From Vesta saturnalis (Eukaryota > Arthropoda > Insecta > Coleoptera > Lampyridae): DNA of 64,000 nt. Made by a program: the position numbers and the translations under genes. Of the stretch, positions 34,627 to 47,100 are shown one piece after another; position 1 is the stretch's first letter, and each line of letters begins with the position of its first letter. The notes beneath the pieces were generated by a model that saw nothing but the letters and a program-made list of their open reading frames with translations, was not told the origin of the DNA and did no database searches. Location: NCBI GenBank assembly GCA_036346205.1, contig JARFJB010002197.1:438501-502500 (forward strand), written 5' to 3'.

Positions 34627-34992
34627 AATTCTGTTTGTGGAACGCTTCTCTACAAATACTCTCCTGCCTCTCCGTTTGTAATAATTTATTACACCTGATA
34701 TTCTGTTTGTAGAACGCTTCTCTACAAATACTCTCCTGCCTCTCTGTTTGTAATAATTTATTACACCTGAAATTCTGTTTGTAGAACGCTTCTCTACAAA
34801 TACTCTCCTGCTTCTCCGTTTGTAATAATTTATTACACCTGAAATTCTGTTTGTGGAACGCTTGTCTACAAATACTCTCCTGCCTCTCCGTTTGTAATAA
34901 TTTATTATTACACCTGAAATTCTGTTTGTAGAACGCTTGTCTACAAATACTCTCCTGCCTCTCCGTTTGTAATAATTTATTATTACACCTGA
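34627..34992. repeat. 72-75-bp tandem array, left arm, five units
   Basis: aattctgtttgt(a/g)gaacgct recurs at 34627, 34699, 34771, 34843 and 34918. Each unit itself holds an inverted pair, tagaacgcttctcta. The open frame across the array (a repeated QERQESICR-like peptide on the minus strand) is a by-product of a unit length divisible by three. Confidence 0.95.
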
Positions 34993-36726
34993 AATTCTCT
35001 ATTCGAGAACATACCCGCCTGACCACCCGCTCTTAAAGCAATTTCAATTGAATTAAATAGAACTTATTGTTCTATAGGATTCAAAGACTCAGAAGTATAA
35101 CCAATTTTTACGAAAATAGTTGTAATACCTAGAAATTCTTGTTAACAAACCATCCTTAAGAAATTAATTGACGTCAAAGAGGTTTTGCGTATTATACTGG
35201 TCTTAGGTAGATTGACTGGTTAACACCGGCGGTCACCGGGATTATTATAGGACTTCTTCTAGTTAATGGGGATAATATAAGCCACGTCTGGTTGTCCGAT
35301 CACGCGCTATAACCTCGGAAACGGCAATTTACAAATCACATCCTGAACCCCTATATATAGTTCTATATATTCAAAGTTTCGATACAGCTTTGAATAAATA
35401 GAATCTCTAAGATTCGTTAATTTAGACTATTGAGCCCACTGGCTTGGCTATTAACGAGATTATAAACGAACACCCGATATATCCTGAACCCCTGTATATA
35501 GTTCTATATATTCAAAGTATCCGATACAGCTTTGAATAAATAGAATCTCTAGAATTTGTTGATTTAGCTCGATCTCCTTGCTTGGCTATCAACACTTATA
35601 ATTTATTCCCCCTGTATATCACGAAAATCCACCTGAATATCAAGTCCAAATTATTACCGGAAAAAAACCTGAATTGTGTAAAACATTAAATTTATACAAC
35701 TAACAGAAAGTAAATTTTACGTTTACTTCGAAGTAAAAGAATTTCTATTTTACAATAAGAAATCAAATAGATTATAGAAATTTATTTGCGCTTAGCTATT
35801 AAAACTTATAATAATTATTCTTAGAGAAAATCCGTTTCCATATTCGCTAATAAGTAGCACCATTCAATTAACGTGCAAGGAATCATCCTCTTTATACAAA
35901 TAAAACGAAGGTCAACGTTCCATTTTAGTAGTTTGAATGAACTCTATCAATTTTCAACAACACAACAATCTATTGGATTTCTTATTGTAAAATAGACATT
36001 CTTTTACTTGGAAGTAAAACGTAAAATTTACTTTCTGTTAGTTGTATAAATTTAATGTTTTACACAATTCAGGTTTTTTTCGGTAATAATTTGGGACTTG
36101 ATATTCTGGTGGATTTTTGTGATATACAGGGGGAATAAATTATAAGTGTTGATAGCCAAGCAAGGAGATCGAGCTAAATCAACAAATTCTAGAGATTCTA
36201 TTTATTCAAAGCTGTATCGGGTACTTTGAATATATAGAACTATATACAGGGGTTCAGGATATATCGGGTGTTCGTTTATAATCTCGTTAATAGCCTAGCC
36301 AGTGGGCTCAATAGTCTAAATTAACGAATCTTAGAGATTCTATTTATTCAAAGCTGTATCGAAACTTTGAATATATAGAACTATATATAGGGGTTCAGGA
36401 TGGGATTTGTAAATTGCCGTTTCTGAGGTTACAGCGCGTGATCGGACAACCAGACGTGGCTTATATTAGCCCCATTAACTAGAAGAAGTCCTATAATAAT
36501 CCCGGTAACCAGTCAATCTACCTAAGACCAGTATAATACGCAAAACCTCTTTGACGTCAATTAATTTCTTAAGGATGGTTTGTTAACAGCAATTTCAAGG
36601 TATTACAACTATTTTCGTAAAAATTGGTTATACTTCGGAGTGTTAGAATCCTATAGAACAATAAGTTCTATTTAATTCAATTGAAATTGCTTTAAGAGCG
36701 GGTCAGGCGGTTATGTTCTCGAATAG

Positions 36727-36880
36727 AGAATTTCAGGTGTAATAATCAATTATTACAAACGGAGAGGCAGGAGAGTATTTGTAGAGAAGCGTTCTACAAA
36801 CAGAATTTCAGGTGTAATAAATTATTACAGACGGAAAGACAGGAGAGTATTTGTAGAGAAGCGTTCTACAAACAGAATTA
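36727..36880. repeat. 72-bp tandem array, right arm, two units
   Basis: Inverted counterpart of the left array: ggagaggcaggagagtattt and ggaaagacaggagagtattt, each followed by gtagagaagcgttctac. Two units here against five on the left. Confidence 0.93.
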
Positions 36881-37132
36881 ATAGTAAAAGTTAAAAATTT
36901 CGCTTATCAACCTTGCGAAGGAGTGGGATTTTAGGTAGGAAATGTCCCAACGTTTCTGCACATCGTGAAAGGGGGTACTGGTGCGCACGCAAAAGTGCTG
37001 ATTATTTACATGTTTAAGAACTGGAATAAAATGAATTATTATTTAAACATTATCTTAATAATTTTTATTAAAATAACAATTAATTTGTCTTACCCAATTC
37101 TGACTCTTTACAACAGCTTGTATCTTTTTTAT

Positions 37133-38005
37133 GTAGGTCTGGTTATTAAATAACGAGACTGCGCGCGCAGAAGATGTCCTAGAGGGTAGGTGGGAAAACG
37201 AATGCAGCGTTGGATAGCTGGAAGTGTACTACTCCAGTATGAAAACACGGGTTTGTCGCTGTGGTAGTATTTATTCTATACAGGTTAGAAACGAACGTGT
37301 TTTTTTCTCGTGTTGATAACAATGTGTGACGTAAATCACGAGCAACGGATCAATGTGAAATTTCTCGTTAAATTTAAAAAAAAAACGATGTTGAAACTAA
37401 GCGTCAATCCATGCACTGGAAAACTCCTGCATCGCCAAGAATGAAAAAAGCAAGGTTGTCGAAATCAAAATTTAAAGCCATGCTAATCGTTTTTTTCGAC
37501 ATCAACGGCATCGTGATGACTGAATGGGTCAAACTGTAAACCAAACTTACTATTTCACGTTTTGGCAACACTGCGAGAGCGAGTTCGTAAGAAATGGCCG
37601 GAGTTGTGGAAAAACAAGTCGCGGACCTTGCACCAGGACAACGCACCTGCCCACAACGCGTTGTCTGTGAAGCGTTATTTAGCCGCTAGAGGCACCTCAG
37701 TGCTCTAACACGCGCCGTACTCGCCTGATTTAGCACCTCTGACTTTTTCTTATTTCCGAAAATCAAGTCTGCCTTAAAAGGAACCCGGTTCGAGTCGATG
37801 GAACAGGTGAAGCGAAAATCGTCGGAGCTCTTAAATGCTCTTACAAAAGCAGACTTCCAGCATTGCTTTGACCAATGGAAAAAACGAATGGAACAGTGTG
37901 TGGCGAGGGGAGGGGGTACATTGAAGGGGAGCATTCGATTGTAGAATAATTTTTAAAATAAAATCTTTTTCATAAGCAGTCTCGTTATTTAATAGCCAGA
38001 CCTCG
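37133..38005 (+). pseudogene. Mariner (DD34D-type), deleted and inactive
   Basis: The right end reads inward from TA as cgaggtctggctattaaataacgagactg. The left end at 37133 lacks its first bases but has ggtctggttattaaataacg. Only about 870 bp remain. + strand codons from about 37500 give LRERVRKKWPELWKNKSR, then LHQDNAPAHNALSVKRYLAA (second Asp). A TAA follows in SVL-stop-HAPYSPDLAPLTF, where the third catalytic Asp is Thr. After that the frame drifts. The first Asp region is missing. Clearly dead. Confidence 0.88.
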
Positions 38006-39049
38006 TATTGTGGCAATTAATTATCCACAGACTTCTTTAATAAACCAATAAACTGAACCTTCAGTGTAACATGAAATACACATCTTTAAGTAAATTAAAA
38101 CTAGATTGCACCGAAAATATTGTTTGTCCTGATTTTTTAGAATGTAACATTTTTTATATATAATTATGTATTTGGGGGTGTCCGAATACGACGTGCAACA
38201 AGTGAGAGTGAAATGGAGCTGCGACGAAAAGTGAAATGCGAGACGGCGAACCGCAGAAGGAAAGCTAACTAGCCGAGCGTCTTTAATGCCGCAATTGTAA
38301 CAGGTGATACATTTAATTGCGTTGTAAAAAGCTCGAAAATAATAATTCTTGTTTCGTGAAAGTCAAGTGAAACTTTCTTAAAGAATACGATTTTTTGATG
38401 CGGTGCCGCGTTTCCGAGTTAAACGTAAAACGCGTTCGAAATCGATGAAATTTTACAACCATTCGAACCGAGATATCGACGATTTGAGTTAGTTTCGTGC
38501 GTAAGGGCCTATGCATTTTGCATTTTTTCAAAGCTCATACTACATTCAATTCCAGACAAAGTTACGAAAAACACTAAAAAATTCTTCGCAATTTATTCTA
38601 CGTCGTAGGCTAGCTAACTCGTTTTTTAATTATAGCGCCCTTATGCACGCGCCGATTTTGGACGGCTTTTGGATTTTTACATGCCACAACCTAAGCTTTG
38701 GTTCTGTAAGGTTTCAGGTTGCAACCCCGAGGCCCCCACAATGGCGATCACCACCCACTGTTCCTGAATCTTTCAAGTATATTTAGGGGTAAACAGATGT
38801 TAAAACCGAAGTGTATTATGAGAGTTATTTAATATACTTAATATTAATTAATATATCTCAATTTAAATTTGTGTACGTAGTCATTTCATTGTTAATTATA
38901 TAATTTATTATAGGTAATTGTAAGTACTTTCTTTTGAGATCTTTAAATCATGTAGTTCAATATAAATGTTAGGAACTTTATAGGTTTTATATTACAATAC
39001 ATAATTTATAGATATTTTTTCTCCTATACTGGTAGAGGACACTAAACAT
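38006..39049. other. Unassigned, partly GC-richer DNA
   Basis: 38160-38780 is GC-richer than its surroundings (cgaaccgagatatcgacg, gcgcccttatgcacgcgccg). It looks like an old repeat, but no ends or coding were found. 38790-39049 is AT-rich. Confidence 0.4.
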
Positions 39050-41445
39050 TGTAGTGTCCCAAGGTACCCATCCTTAAAAGTGTAATTTGAAATTACTCTC
39101 AATAATTAAAAACTATAAAATCTCTAAGAGCGTAATATTGAACTTATTCGCAATAATGCAAATTCAAGAAAAGGAAATCGGTAAGTGATGTATCTTGACT
39201 TTACTGATAATTATGCTACTCTTACTCAAATTAATTGCATGCTTTACCATTGGCAATAATTGGCAATAATTAAAACATTAGAATTTATTTACAAGTCTGA
39301 TATTTAATTACTTGCAAAACTCAAATCTGATAAAGAGCCGTCTAGTGCAGGGATGTCAAACTGGCGGGCCACGGGCCGCGTGCGGGCCATGGGCCGCGTG
39401 CGGCCCCTGGGGTAATTTTTTGCGGCCCCAATGTTCTGAATTAAAATGAAAATATTCAAATTCCTATCTACCACTCTCAGCGTCACGTAATGTAAACAGA
39501 TCCCAATAGCGAAAGGGTTAAAAAGTATGTACCTCTTCGGTAGCGCCTGAATATAACCGAAGCACAGGTAGAAGATCGTTTCAACACTAGATAATGGTTG
39601 CGCAGAAACCAATTTTGTTCCGAATGTCAATACACTATCCAACTGAAAAACGTTTGCACTTTTCATACGGCGTTTAATACAACTGATGTTTTTAGTTAGA
39701 ATTTATTTCGCATGATCGTCAAATTCCGAATTTATCTGACACCTCAGTAGTCTTTAGTCTTGAAACGATCTCTCATACAGGATTAACAGCACTCGAACGT
39801 TTTTAGTTGGTAGTCATTACGATTGTGCATCACATTTGTAAGCTGTCCAATATTTTGTGAGTTTTACTAGTTATTTTCATATATTTTCCGGTCACAACAT
39901 CAGAGGTGAGTAAAAACGTGTAATAGCTGTAAGAGTTAAAGTCATTCAAGATTTTGCTCAATAATTTTAAATATTTTAATGTTTTTCTCGAAAGGCACGT
40001 TGACTAGTTTCTTTGTCTCGATCAACATATTAAAGATTTGTAGGTAGTTTTTCTTTCATAACTTCGTTTAAAATTTAAATAGTTACCGTTATGCGAATTT
40101 TTGAAGTTCAACCCTTAATTGTGTTTCAGAAAATGTCACTTTCGACGTTAAATAGAAAACGAAGGTTGATGACGAGGGAAGAAATTTGCAAGAAAGGTGG
40201 GAGTTGAACTATTTTTGTGTAGAAGTGAATAATAAAATTACGTGCTTAATTTGCAGACTATCTATTAGTGTCATTGAAGAATACAACATTAAGTGGAATT
40301 ATAGCACTAACCATGAAAAACAATTTTCGGGAAGAAAAATTAAACACAAAGAAGAATTCACTTAATAGTCAGCAGAGAGGGCTCTCTAAATTCATGAAAA
40401 GTAATGAATCAGCAACAAGAGCTAGTTACGAAATTTACTATCTATTAGCGAAACATTAAGCATCATTCAGCCATGGTTCTTTAATCAAGGAATGTATAAT
40501 AAACACTGCCGAATTCGTGTGCCCAGAAAAGACAGGATTACTGAAATAGCAGATATTATTAGTTCACAACTACAGGAAATATCTACCAAAGTCCAGTTCT
40601 TTTCAATTAGATTGATGAAGCACGGATGTGAGGGATGTTGCGCAAGTTGCAGTTTTTTTCGTGGTTGCGATAATAATATCAGGATCACCGACGAATTGTT
40701 GGAAATGATTCCTCTTTATGGAACTACAACCGATGAAGATATTTTTGATACTGTATGGTGCATTTTAGGAAAATGCAATCTTCCTCTTGACAAGCTCGTT
40801 TCTGTAACAACCCCTTAATTTGCTCAATTGGGAAAGAACCACCAGGAAAATCCAATTTATTAATAAATGAGTAATTAAACAAAAAAAAACTAAGACAAGG
40901 TTCAGAATATAACAAGACACCATTAAATCAGATTAAAGTGCAGAAAAAAATAGGAAGCAGTTTAACTACACGTAAACACAAAAAAGCAAACGGTGAAATC
41001 ACACCCACAATTGTAATACCAAACATGTGGCCCTACAACCAATCATGCCGCTCTTTAAGTTAAGACTAAAGTAAAAAAGGAAAATATATAATGCAGATTC
41101 AGGTACACATAAAATACGACAAACAGTAAAATTAAACAGGTAACAAGGTAACTGCAATGCAGTTTAACTGCACTTAGACAAGGACAAAACCTAGGCGAGG
41201 AATTTAAACATACACAACTGTATAATGAATAAAAGCACAAAAATACATACGTACAATTGCTATAAATTACATATGTAAAGAAATGAATTCGTAGATAAAC
41301 AATTCTAAATATGCTGGCTGAATCAAAGACACCCATTAAAATAAATCCTTGCAAGGGTAATGTGCAAATAAATCATACCAATGTAACCGTTAACCTACCT
41401 GCAAATAATTACCCGAACGTTTGAGTGACTACGTTACAAACTACA
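39050..41445. mobile_element. Solo LTR with ACAT target duplication, split by a hAT
   Basis: Begins tgtagtgtcccaagg and ends actaca: the outer tgtagt/actaca are inverted. It is flanked by acat on both sides (39046-39049 and 41446-41449). 39050-39350 and 40808-41445 are the LTR proper; the middle is a hAT insertion. A second, partial copy of the same LTR lies at 58762-59290. No internal retrotransposon genes lie next to it, so it is solo. Confidence 0.85.
39351..40807 (+). pseudogene. hAT transposon (GTF2IRD2/Charlie-like), 3' truncated
   Basis: The left end cagggatgtcaaactggcgg with the following cggcccc-rich stretch is a familiar hAT terminus. + strand coding starts about 40134 (MSLSTLNRKRRLM) with a BED-like finger: VNNKITCLICRLSISVIEEY, then NHEKQF. 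Next come NSLNSQQRGLSKFMKSNESA and RASYEIYYLLAKH. After a shift come VPRKDRITEIADIISSQLQE, DNNIRITDELLEMIPLYGTT and ILGKCNLPLDKLVSVTT. It stops there at the LTR boundary, so most of the catalytic core and the right end are gone. Several frameshifts. Confidence 0.8.
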
Positions 41446-41491
41446 ACATCCCTTCCTCAGCTTACACGTTCATCTATACATCTCTCTGCAT

Positions 41492-42848
41492 TTAACCTTT
41501 TATAGCTCCTTGGTATAATATTTTACCACTTGCTATAAAGATAAAAATCTAATTTATTCTTTATGCAGGCTGACACTTATGTACTTTAAATGCAATGCCT
41601 ATGCATCCCAGAAAGGAATAGACTTAAACTTAGATGCTGAAGAACTACGAGCGTTCTTTGATTTGTTAATTCTCTTTGGTATAAGTAGATTACCAAGTAC
41701 GAGATTATATTGCTCGAATAATCCTAATTATTTTAACGAAGGAGTGGCTAAGGTCATGACAATGAAAAGATTTTTGAGGATATTGCGTTACCTTCACTTA
41801 TTTGATAATATAAAAATGCCGTCGAGAGGAGAACTTGGACATAACAAATTGTATAAGGTGCAGCCTCTATTGACACACCTATCTGGTAAATTCAAGGAAA
41901 CACTTGCTCCTTCTAGGCACTTGGCTATAGAGGAAAGTATAGTAGCTTTCAATGGTCGTAACACCTTAAAACAATATATGCCATTAAAACAAATAAAACG
42001 AGGTATAAAAATATGGGTAATAGCTTGTAGCCAGGCAGGATATATGTTCGATTTTCAAGGACTAGGAAACCATTTATAGGAAAGGGATTTTGTTTATACT
42101 TTGATAAATTTTTCAATTCGATTCCGTTATTGGAAAAATTACTCGAGAATAAGTTATTTGGTTTTGGCATATTCCGTTCAGAAAGTTTTTTTCCGCACGA
42201 TAAACTTTGTGCCAACAAAGCTTTGTCATTGGGATGTTTTGACTTCGCATCTGCTGGAAATTTGACAGTTTACAAATGGAAAGAGAGAAGTGTCAAACCT
42301 TTCATAATTGCGAGTAAAATGGACGATCCATCAGACACAACTACTGTTAAAAGAAAAAATAAAGGAGAGAGAAATGAAGTAATCTGCCCCTCAGCTATAC
42401 GGGATTACAACCAGTATATGAGGGAAGTTGATTTATTTGATCAGTTGGAGTTGGCAGAAAAAATAATAGTAGGCTGGGAAAAAGTACCATAAAAAATTCT
42501 ACTAGGATGATGAATGTTGGCAGACATTTACCAAAAATTTCTACTTATAGGAGGCCTTCTGTAGCATCAAACAACGCCAAAAAGAAGTAATATTGTGTGC
42601 ACTGCTTGTAATGTAGCTTTATGCAAAAAATGCTTTGAACCTTTTCATAAGGATTAGCACTTAAAATTTAAAATTTATAAGAAAAAAATGGGTATATTTA
42701 AAGTGGTAAAGTATTCTAACAAGTTTATTAGTTGACTAATGATGTCAAACTGTCATATTAAAATTTTGTAAACAATTTACCTTTACCCATCAATCACATC
42801 TAAATGAAGAAATTTAAAAATTCAGTAACTGGTCCTATGAAGGGTTAA
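41492..42848 (+). mobile_element. piggyBac-like element with TTAA at both ends
   Basis: TTAA at 41492-41495 is followed by ccttttatagctcc. TTAA at 42845-42848 is preceded by the inverse of cccttcataggacc. The 1.36-kb interior carries a + strand transposase relic. Confidence 0.8.
41579..42657 (+). pseudogene. piggyBac transposase relic 5
   Basis: + strand: EELRAFFDLLILFGISRLPS, MTMKRFLRILRYLHLFDNI and HLAIEESIVAFNGRNTLKQY. Then comes KIWVIACSQAGYMFDF, where the expected first Asp appears to be Cys. After a frameshift near 42075 come YFDKFFNSIPLLEKLL (second Asp), then MREVDLFDQL (third Asp). Most of the segment after that is deleted. The zinc-ribbon tail remains near 42575 (CTACNVALCKKCFEPFHK). 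The substitution, deletion and frameshifts mean it is inactive. Confidence 0.85.
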
Positions 42849-44132
42849 AAACAATAAGAACTGGTTAGTTTAACAGTAACAATGGAATTTGAAGTGGTTT
42901 TAATGCCATCTGGGCCCGTGTCTGTAAACCTCGGTATCGTTTATAAAATATTAGTAAGCAGTCAACAATATCAACTCATACCGGCAATGAGAGAACACTG
43001 TGCTGCCTGGCGCGGAGTCCTTTTATTTTAACAGATTTTCGCTTAATGAGCGTGCTTGCGAGATGGCGTATTGGCAATTAACTTACTACCCTTTGTTATC
43101 AAAATTCTGTGCGATTTAATATCTCGTAGCAAGGCAAGGATTGATTTTTAATAGGTTACATAGGCTTGTTGAATTACTTGCTACAAGCTTTAATCTACAT
43201 TCAAATACCTACTTACGTTTGAATATAATTATTTAATTAATCACTTAACCATCAATTCTTAACGGGGTAAGATACGCCGTTTAAACCCAAGACGGTAGCG
43301 ATTATTTATAGATACATTGTTTACACGCCCCCTCCACGGATTAAAGTCCTAATATTTAGCGGATACTTTATTTCCACGACCACCTTGATTTTGAAAAAAA
43401 AAAGAAAAGGGCAAATTCGCGTTTTTAGTGTTTACTAAAATGGACACGATAAAATCTTTATAGCCACAACGGTTTACAATGATGGTTTGTTTTCAAATAA
43501 TCAGAATGGTACGACTCAATCGAACCTCTAACTGCAATTAACTGTTTTTACTCCCAAGTCCACTTCCGTTTTTAAAAGTTATAAAAAAAACAAGAAATAT
43601 TACGGAATATTTTCATATTTATTACTAAAGAAGTATTCCTTTTTAAAATATGCACTCGTCCGTAACAAACCTTATAGATCTCGAATTTCCAAATAACAAA
43701 AACGTGTTTATAGCAATTTTCAACTATTCGTCACGGTCTTTCGGTAAAGGCAGTTTCGAGAAAACACATGTTTTTGTTTTTCTTTTCAACCCTTAGTCAA
43801 ATATCAGTTACATGCAATAAAATATTCCGTAAAACATCAAATTACGGTTTATTACCAAGATATGAAAACCCATTAATTATCTTTTCTTTCGCGGTAACAA
43901 TTGCGATTTGAAAATTTTTATTACAATAATAAAATTTTCTCGGTCCGCTACCTACAACATGGTTATTATAATTAACCTCTGTTTTTATCTATGGCGTTAT
44001 GTAAGAAAAAAGTTACATGTACTTAGCTGGAAAACAAACGCAGGTTAGGGTAAATTGCTCTCAATTTTAAGTCAAAAAATTAAATTTTATTAATACACAT
44101 GGATTGTTTCAATTAATGATAATAATTTGTAG
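42849..44132. other. Presumed intron upstream of the first visible arrestin exon
   Basis: AT-rich with no recognised transposon. The 3' splice site tttgtag precedes 44133. The exon encoding the arrestin N-terminus (the GK.TVYLGKRDFVDH motif) was looked for and not seen. Confidence 0.5.
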
Positions 44133-47100
44133 ATGGGGTAGTTTTGATTGATCCAGAATATGTTAAAGATCGTAAAGTGTTTGGGCATGTACTTGCAGCA
44201 TTTCGATATGGTAGAGAAGATTTGGATGTATTGGGTCTTACATTTAGAAAAGATTTATATTTGGCATTCGAACAAATTTTTCCACAAGAAAATGCAGTAA
44301 ATAAAAGGCCTTTAACTAGATTGCAGGTAATATGCACATACCTTATAACATTTATATTAAAGGGTCTATGTAGGAACGGTTAATTAAGAAATTGGGACCA
44401 AATGCATACCCGTTTTATTTTGAATTACCTCCTCACTGTCCGGCTTCTGTTACTTTACAACCTGCACCAGGAGATACTGGTAAGCCTTGTGGAGTTGATT
44501 ATGAGCTTAAAGCATTTGTCGGCGAATCCCAAGATGATAAACCGCATAAACGAAACTCTGTGAGGTATAGGCATAATGTCAAATTTGTATAATTCATTTC
44601 TACTAAGGAATTCATTATAGATTAGCTATCCGTAAAATTATGTATGCACCAAGTAAACAAGGGGAACAGCCGTCCATCGAAGTTAGCAAAGAATTTATGA
44701 TGAGTCCAAACAAATTGCATTTAGAAGCATCCTTAGATAAAGAGCTTTATCATCATGGTGAAAATATTGCTGTGAATGTTCATATAGCCAATAATTCAAA
44801 TCGAACAGTTAAAAAAATTAAAGTATCAGTTAGGCAGTTTGCAGATATTTGTTTATTTTCAACTGCCCAATATAAGTGTACTGTTGCAGAAGCAGAAAGC
44901 GAGTAAGGTTCTTGTTTTATTATTTGTTATAGGTCCCTAAATTTTGAGTTATTTAGAGATGGTTGCCCAATTGGGCCAGGATTCACTTTAAGTAAAGTTT
45001 TTACGCTTACTCCGCTTTTGGCAAATAACAAAGATAAATGGGGCTTAGCTTTAGATGGACAACTTAAACACGAAGATACCAATTTAGCTTCAAGTACTTT
45101 GTTAGTATACTGATATTTTTGTTAATTTATGTGTTATTGATTTCTTTTAGGGTTGCTGATCCAACTCAACGTGAAAATCTTGGAATTATAGTGCAATACA
45201 AAGTGAAAGTGAAGCTCTGCTTGGGAGCCCTGGGAGGGTATATGCTTTTATTATTTAAAAAATATTATATTAATTATTTATTTTTAGCGATCTTGTGGCT
45301 GAGTTACCATTTATTCTTATGCATCCCAAACCTGAGGAAGAAGTTTCTTCTATAAGTGTAACCTCGCCTTCACATCGGGGTAATAAAGAAATAGGAGACG
45401 TTCCTGTCGATACTAACCTTATTCAGCTAGATGCGTAAGTATATACTAACAGACTTGAAAGAAAACATTTACGTCATAATTGATTGCTCGACACCTACTC
45501 CTAATTAAACAATCTAAAACACCAGGTATTTCTGTTTCATAAATAGATGAATTTGAATAAGAAGACTTTGGTACCAGTAATTATGACCCTTATGATACAC
45601 ATTTGATAAATGGGTATACAATCTAATTTGCTAAGGAGAATCTTGTTTATTTAAAATATATTGCAGATGGTTATGTAGGTATTTGAAGGTTTTAAGATAA
45701 TTTTAGACCGGAGTAAACTATTGAATAGTTGTTTTGTTTTTATTTCCTGAAATAGTGGTAGAGTTTAATTTTTGAAATGATTTACATACTAGTTGTTATG
45801 TTTTATTTTTGTATCAATTAATTAATGCACTTTAATAATTATTGATTATTTAAATTCCTGCACTAAAAACATCCTCAAAGTCTTCTGCACTTGCGAACTA
45901 TAATTTCCTATCTACCAAGATGTTATGAATGACTGTGAGTTACACCCAACAGAGCCATGAAACAGCTTCATACCACTAACGTAAGTTTCAAAATATTCAC
46001 CAGTTTAGAAACCATTTCACAGTGGAGTGTCCCATTAAATTGTTTGTATAACATTGTAACTTTCACCTGAACCAGATAATGTTAATATAAATTACAAATA
46101 GTTCCAATAAAATCGTCTACTAAAAACAAAAATTTTAGTCGGACAACTCAAAAAAACTTTTCCACCGTCTATTATTGGAGTCGCTTCGATTAAATGCAAA
46201 TTTGAATGTAGTCGTTGCTTTTTAAGTTTTTGAGTTATTGCGAACTAAAGAAAATATAATCCGCCCCTTTTTTTACCCCGCAGCTCCACTACCAGATATC
46301 ATAGGTCGCAGACATATCACAGATATCTTTAAACAATTAGGTATAACACATTTGTGTTAAATTTAAATACAATTTTACTTTTCAAGTATGTTTTTGAGTT
46401 ATTGCGGCCCAAACAAAATCACATTCACCCCTATCACTCTTTACCCCGTAAATCCTTCAAAATCTAAATCTTTAGGTGCTAAATATTTATATTGTTTGAA
46501 TACAATCGCGTTTCAATTTTTTTGAGTTATCGCGTTCGAAAGAAAATTGCTTTTGCCCCTTATCTCCCAAATCCACCCTGGCCAAAGTCTCTGATATTTA
46601 GGTCATTAACTACGTATGTGAAATGTGAATGAAATCGCATCCGAAACGTTTATCACACACACGCGCGCGCGCGCATTGTGACACTCAATCCAAATTTGAA
46701 TTTTTTGACTGATTACAATTCCTTTTTGGTTCAAAGTTTATTATTTAAATGGTGTAACCCTAACTATATTTTGGTTGGTTATTACTAATCTTTTATGAGT
46801 AGGGTATGCTTAAAAACTACAAAATATCACAATAGTAAACTTTTGGGTGGGTGGGTATGTATTCGTGTGTGTAGGAGTGGATGGGTGAGTGCGTGCGTGT
46901 GTGTGCACGCGATTGCGCGTGTGTGTAGATATGTATTTTTATAATTTTTTTTCGCTTAGTTCCAGAACTACTCTGTTGGCGTTGCCAAGTCTTAGTAGAG
47001 ATTGTTTGCATTCCCAATCCATTTTTGACCTGGTTGTTCTGTATGCTTCAAGTGCTAGAATAGCAGCTTGACTATCTGTGAAAACGCGTATGGTCTTGCT

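Larger units (their letters stand above)
34471..37000. mobile_element. Foldback element, ~2.5 kb with arms over 1 kb
   Basis: The left arm, 34524-35777, and the right arm, 35967-37000, are inverted copies with a ~190-bp loop. Matching landmarks run inward: cagcacttttgcgtgcgcac / gtgcgcacgcaaaagtgctg, gagggtcaggcgg-like words, gacgtcaattaatttctt and agaatctctaagattcg. Each arm holds a tandem array of a 72-bp unit (five copies left, two right). Each also has an internal ~140-bp direct duplication (35340 and 35482 on the left). One further unit in the opposite direction lies at 34471-34523. No coding region. This architecture is that of FB/foldback transposons. Target duplication not determined. 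Confidence 0.92.

Noticed and set aside
34627..34992. Regular array that could be taken for a CRISPR
   Set aside because: Units are contiguous 72-75-bp copies with no unique spacers, in a eukaryotic foldback element.
34625..35026. 133-codon minus-strand frame with a repeating peptide
   Set aside because: Created by the 72-bp array whose length is a multiple of three; no start context or independent support.
36965..37153. 62-codon + strand frame at the foldback edge
   Set aside because: Spans the foldback end, spacer and mariner end; composite chance frame.
38160..38790. GC-richer stretch as a possible 5' arrestin exon or promoter
   Set aside because: No arrestin N-terminal motif or splice donor in the right frame was found; it lies before an LTR and a piggyBac, so a link cannot be supported.
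45545..45625. DEFE-stop-EDFG text after a tag acceptor, like a duplicate of the arrestin tail
   Set aside because: It has an internal stop, lacks the FxxFxxxR residues, and splicing from 45434 would be out of frame.
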